Source: Candidatus Stygibacter frigidus
GTDB taxonomy: Bacteria; Cloacimonadota; Cloacimonadia; Cloacimonadales; TCS61
NCBI GenBank assembly: GCA_030765325.1
Contig: JAVCCT010000071.1
Span: 1-8,863, forward strand
Direction of reading: 5' to 3'
DNA length: 8,863 bases
Shown: in pieces, positions 7,925-8,863 of the stretch
Layout: each line of letters starts with the position of its first letter
Numbering within the stretch: the stretch's first letter is position 1
Translations under genes and position numbers: made by a program
The notes under the pieces: generated by a model
What the model was told of the DNA's origin: nothing
What the model saw: only the letters and a program-made list of their open reading frames with translations
Database searches by the model: none

Positions 7925-8305
7925 TCATAATCTAAATTGTTTTGGTAATAATTCTTGAAGGTTAATAGTTTCTTTTCCGTTATTACAGATAATAGTCACT
8001 TCAAGCTCAGGATTAAATTCTGCCAGTACTTGACGGCAGGCTCCACATGGATAAAATGCTTTATCCGTATTGGTATATATAACGATTTCAGAAAATTTCT
8101 TATGCCCGGCTGTGACGGCATTAAACAGGGCAATCCGTTCTGCACACACAGTAAGCCCATAGGAGGAATTTTCCACATTACAGCCAGTAAATATCTCTCC
8201 GCTTTCTGTGATTATTGCTGCCCCCACTTTAAACCCTGAAAAGGGGGAATAGGCATTAAGTGCTACCTTTTCTGCTGCTTTTGCCAGTTCTTTACTTTTA
8301 TCCAT
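7925..8305 (-). CDS. cdd: Cytidine deaminase
   Basis: The product deaminates cytidine and deoxycytidine to uridine and deoxyuridine in pyrimidine salvage, in the cytoplasm. At 126 residues it matches the short homotetrameric class. The N-terminal AYSPFSGFKVGAA (18-30), substrate-binding GCNVENSSYG (41-50), catalytic CAER (54-57) and zinc-binding PCGAC (86-90) are intact. C54, C87 and C90 should hold the zinc, and E56 should be the proton shuttle. A GAGGT site (8311-8315) lies five bases before the ATG. The gene sits 19 bases after the stop of a sorting-domain protein gene and 14 bases before trxB, all on the minus strand, so the three may share a transcript. An independent promoter within the short upstream gap is not evident. 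Confidence 0.96.
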   Translation of the reverse strand: MDKSKELAKAAEKVALNAYSPFSGFKVGAAIITESGEIFTGCNVENSSYGLTVCAERIALFNAVTAGHKKFSEIVIYTNTDKAFYPCGACRQVLAEFNPELEVTIICNNGKETINLQELLPKQFRL

Positions 8306-8324
8306 ATTTAACCTCGCATATATA

Positions 8325-8863
8325 CTAATGTAAAAAGAGAATTTTGCGAATACTGCTTTTATCGGAGCTATGCAGCTTAATAAAATATATGCCAGTAGAA
8401 AGGTGTGATTCCGGCTGCCAGGTGATTGTGTGACTTCCTGCCTGAAAACGGCTGTTAACTATCTCAGTCAGTTTTCTCCCTTTAATATCATAAAGGGCAG
8501 CTTTCACATTGCCAGAATATGCTAAACTAAAGCTGAGCTGCAAGGGCTTGCGACTTTCATTAAACACATAGGGATTAGGATATGAAAGCAATGCTGCCTG
8601 CGGAATATTATTCTCATCTATTTCTCCGGTAAATTCTGTCTGTTCCACTTTGAAATCATCTATGAATATTCCAATATCATCCATAGTGGCATATTCGCTG
8701 AAATCTTCTATTACTTCAGAATAATTAAAATCAAATTCAAGCTGATAATTATCTCCGGCTTCGGGGGGATTGATCAGCAGGTCTTCCAGATCAAATTGAT
8801 AGTGTACCCATTCAGTTTCGATGTAAACTTCCGGCATTGGTCTGCCAGTATCAGTGTTCAAGG
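8325..8863 (-). CDS. C-terminal part of an exported protein with T9SS type A-like sorting domain (5' end cut by the window)
   Basis: The frame is open to the right edge. The first apparent start there is a TTG near 8861 without visible ribosome binding site, so the gene surely continues outside the window. The visible 178 residues begin with a beta-rich segment ending in DDIGIFIDDFKV (61-72). This pattern is common at the end of jelly-roll or MAM-like modules in secreted FCB proteins. A short linker leads to YPNPY (94-98) and a sorting domain containing ALYDIKGRK (122-130), a TITW strand (145-148), GIYFIKL (157-163) and a terminal KILFLH. This indicates export and surface or type IX secretion. 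The catalytic or binding part lies upstream and cannot be named. The stop is 19 bases before the cdd start, on the same strand. Confidence 0.82.
   Translation of the reverse strand, partial: LNTDTGRPMPEVYIETEWVHYQFDLEDLLINPPEAGDNYQLEFDFNYSEVIEDFSEYATMDDIGIFIDDFKVEQTEFTGEIDENNIPQAALLSYPNPYVFNESRKPLQLSFSLAYSGNVKAALYDIKGRKLTEIVNSRFQAGSHTITWQPESHLSTGIYFIKLHSSDKSSIRKILFLH

Noticed and set aside
7955..8239. 94-residue plus-strand frame opposite cdd
   Set aside because: It mirrors the conserved cytidine deaminase coding sequence and has no start signals or known motif.
8859..8861. TTG start codon for the last minus-strand gene
   Set aside because: The frame stays open to the edge, the codon begins in the middle of a beta-rich domain, and there is no signal peptide; it is an internal leucine of a truncated gene.
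1..8863. CRISPR array, insertion sequence, prophage or defence system
   Set aside because: No regularly spaced direct repeats, transposase or integrase motifs, terminal inverted repeats or phage proteins were seen on either strand.

Overview
The window is a compact, AT-rich bacterial segment. It carries three genes for exported proteins that end in a T9SS type A-like (FlgD-like) sorting domain (YPNPF/Y motif, then a beta-sandwich with an x-x-Y-[DN]-I-[KR]-G-[RQ]-K core), one exported dockerin-bearing nuclease, a small orphan gene, and a cdd-trxB pair. The sorting domains, dockerin repeats, lamin-tail domain and tandem 'GW-N-x-x-x-NP' modules together suggest a member of the Fibrobacteres-Chlorobi-Bacteroidetes (FCB) superphylum, most likely Cloacimonadota. 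This assignment is an inference from protein style; no rRNA or other marker is present.

Layout. 1-567 (+) is the 3' end of an exported protein gene with a possible cohesin-like stretch. 583-4506 (+) follows after 15 bases and encodes a 1307-residue multidomain secreted protein. Its N-terminal third may be a zinc amidohydrolase-like module; behind it come fibronectin III and Ig-like modules and the sorting domain. A strong bidirectional hairpin at 4523-4554 separates it from a convergent gene, 4571-6328 (-), for an exported endonuclease I with Ig-like, lamin-tail and dockerin modules. A 284-base intergenic region (6329-6612) holds divergent promoter candidates. It is followed by a small monocistronic gene of unknown function, 6613-6876 (+), and a second bidirectional hairpin (6892-6923). 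On the minus strand, a truncated sorting-domain protein gene (8325 to the right edge), cdd (7925-8305) and trxB (6939-7910) form a tightly spaced array read leftwards.

How the genes work together. The exported proteins fit a lifestyle of extracellular polymer degradation: the nuclease would break down nucleic acids outside the cell, and cytidine deaminase would serve pyrimidine nucleoside salvage inside it. Thioredoxin reductase feeds reducing power to thioredoxin-dependent enzymes. The link between nuclease and salvage is suggestive only, as they lie in different transcription units. I see no CRISPR array, tRNA, rRNA, insertion sequence or prophage gene. I find no clear new defence or mobile system; the most open points are the putative hydrolase module and the dockerin/cohesin-like pairing.
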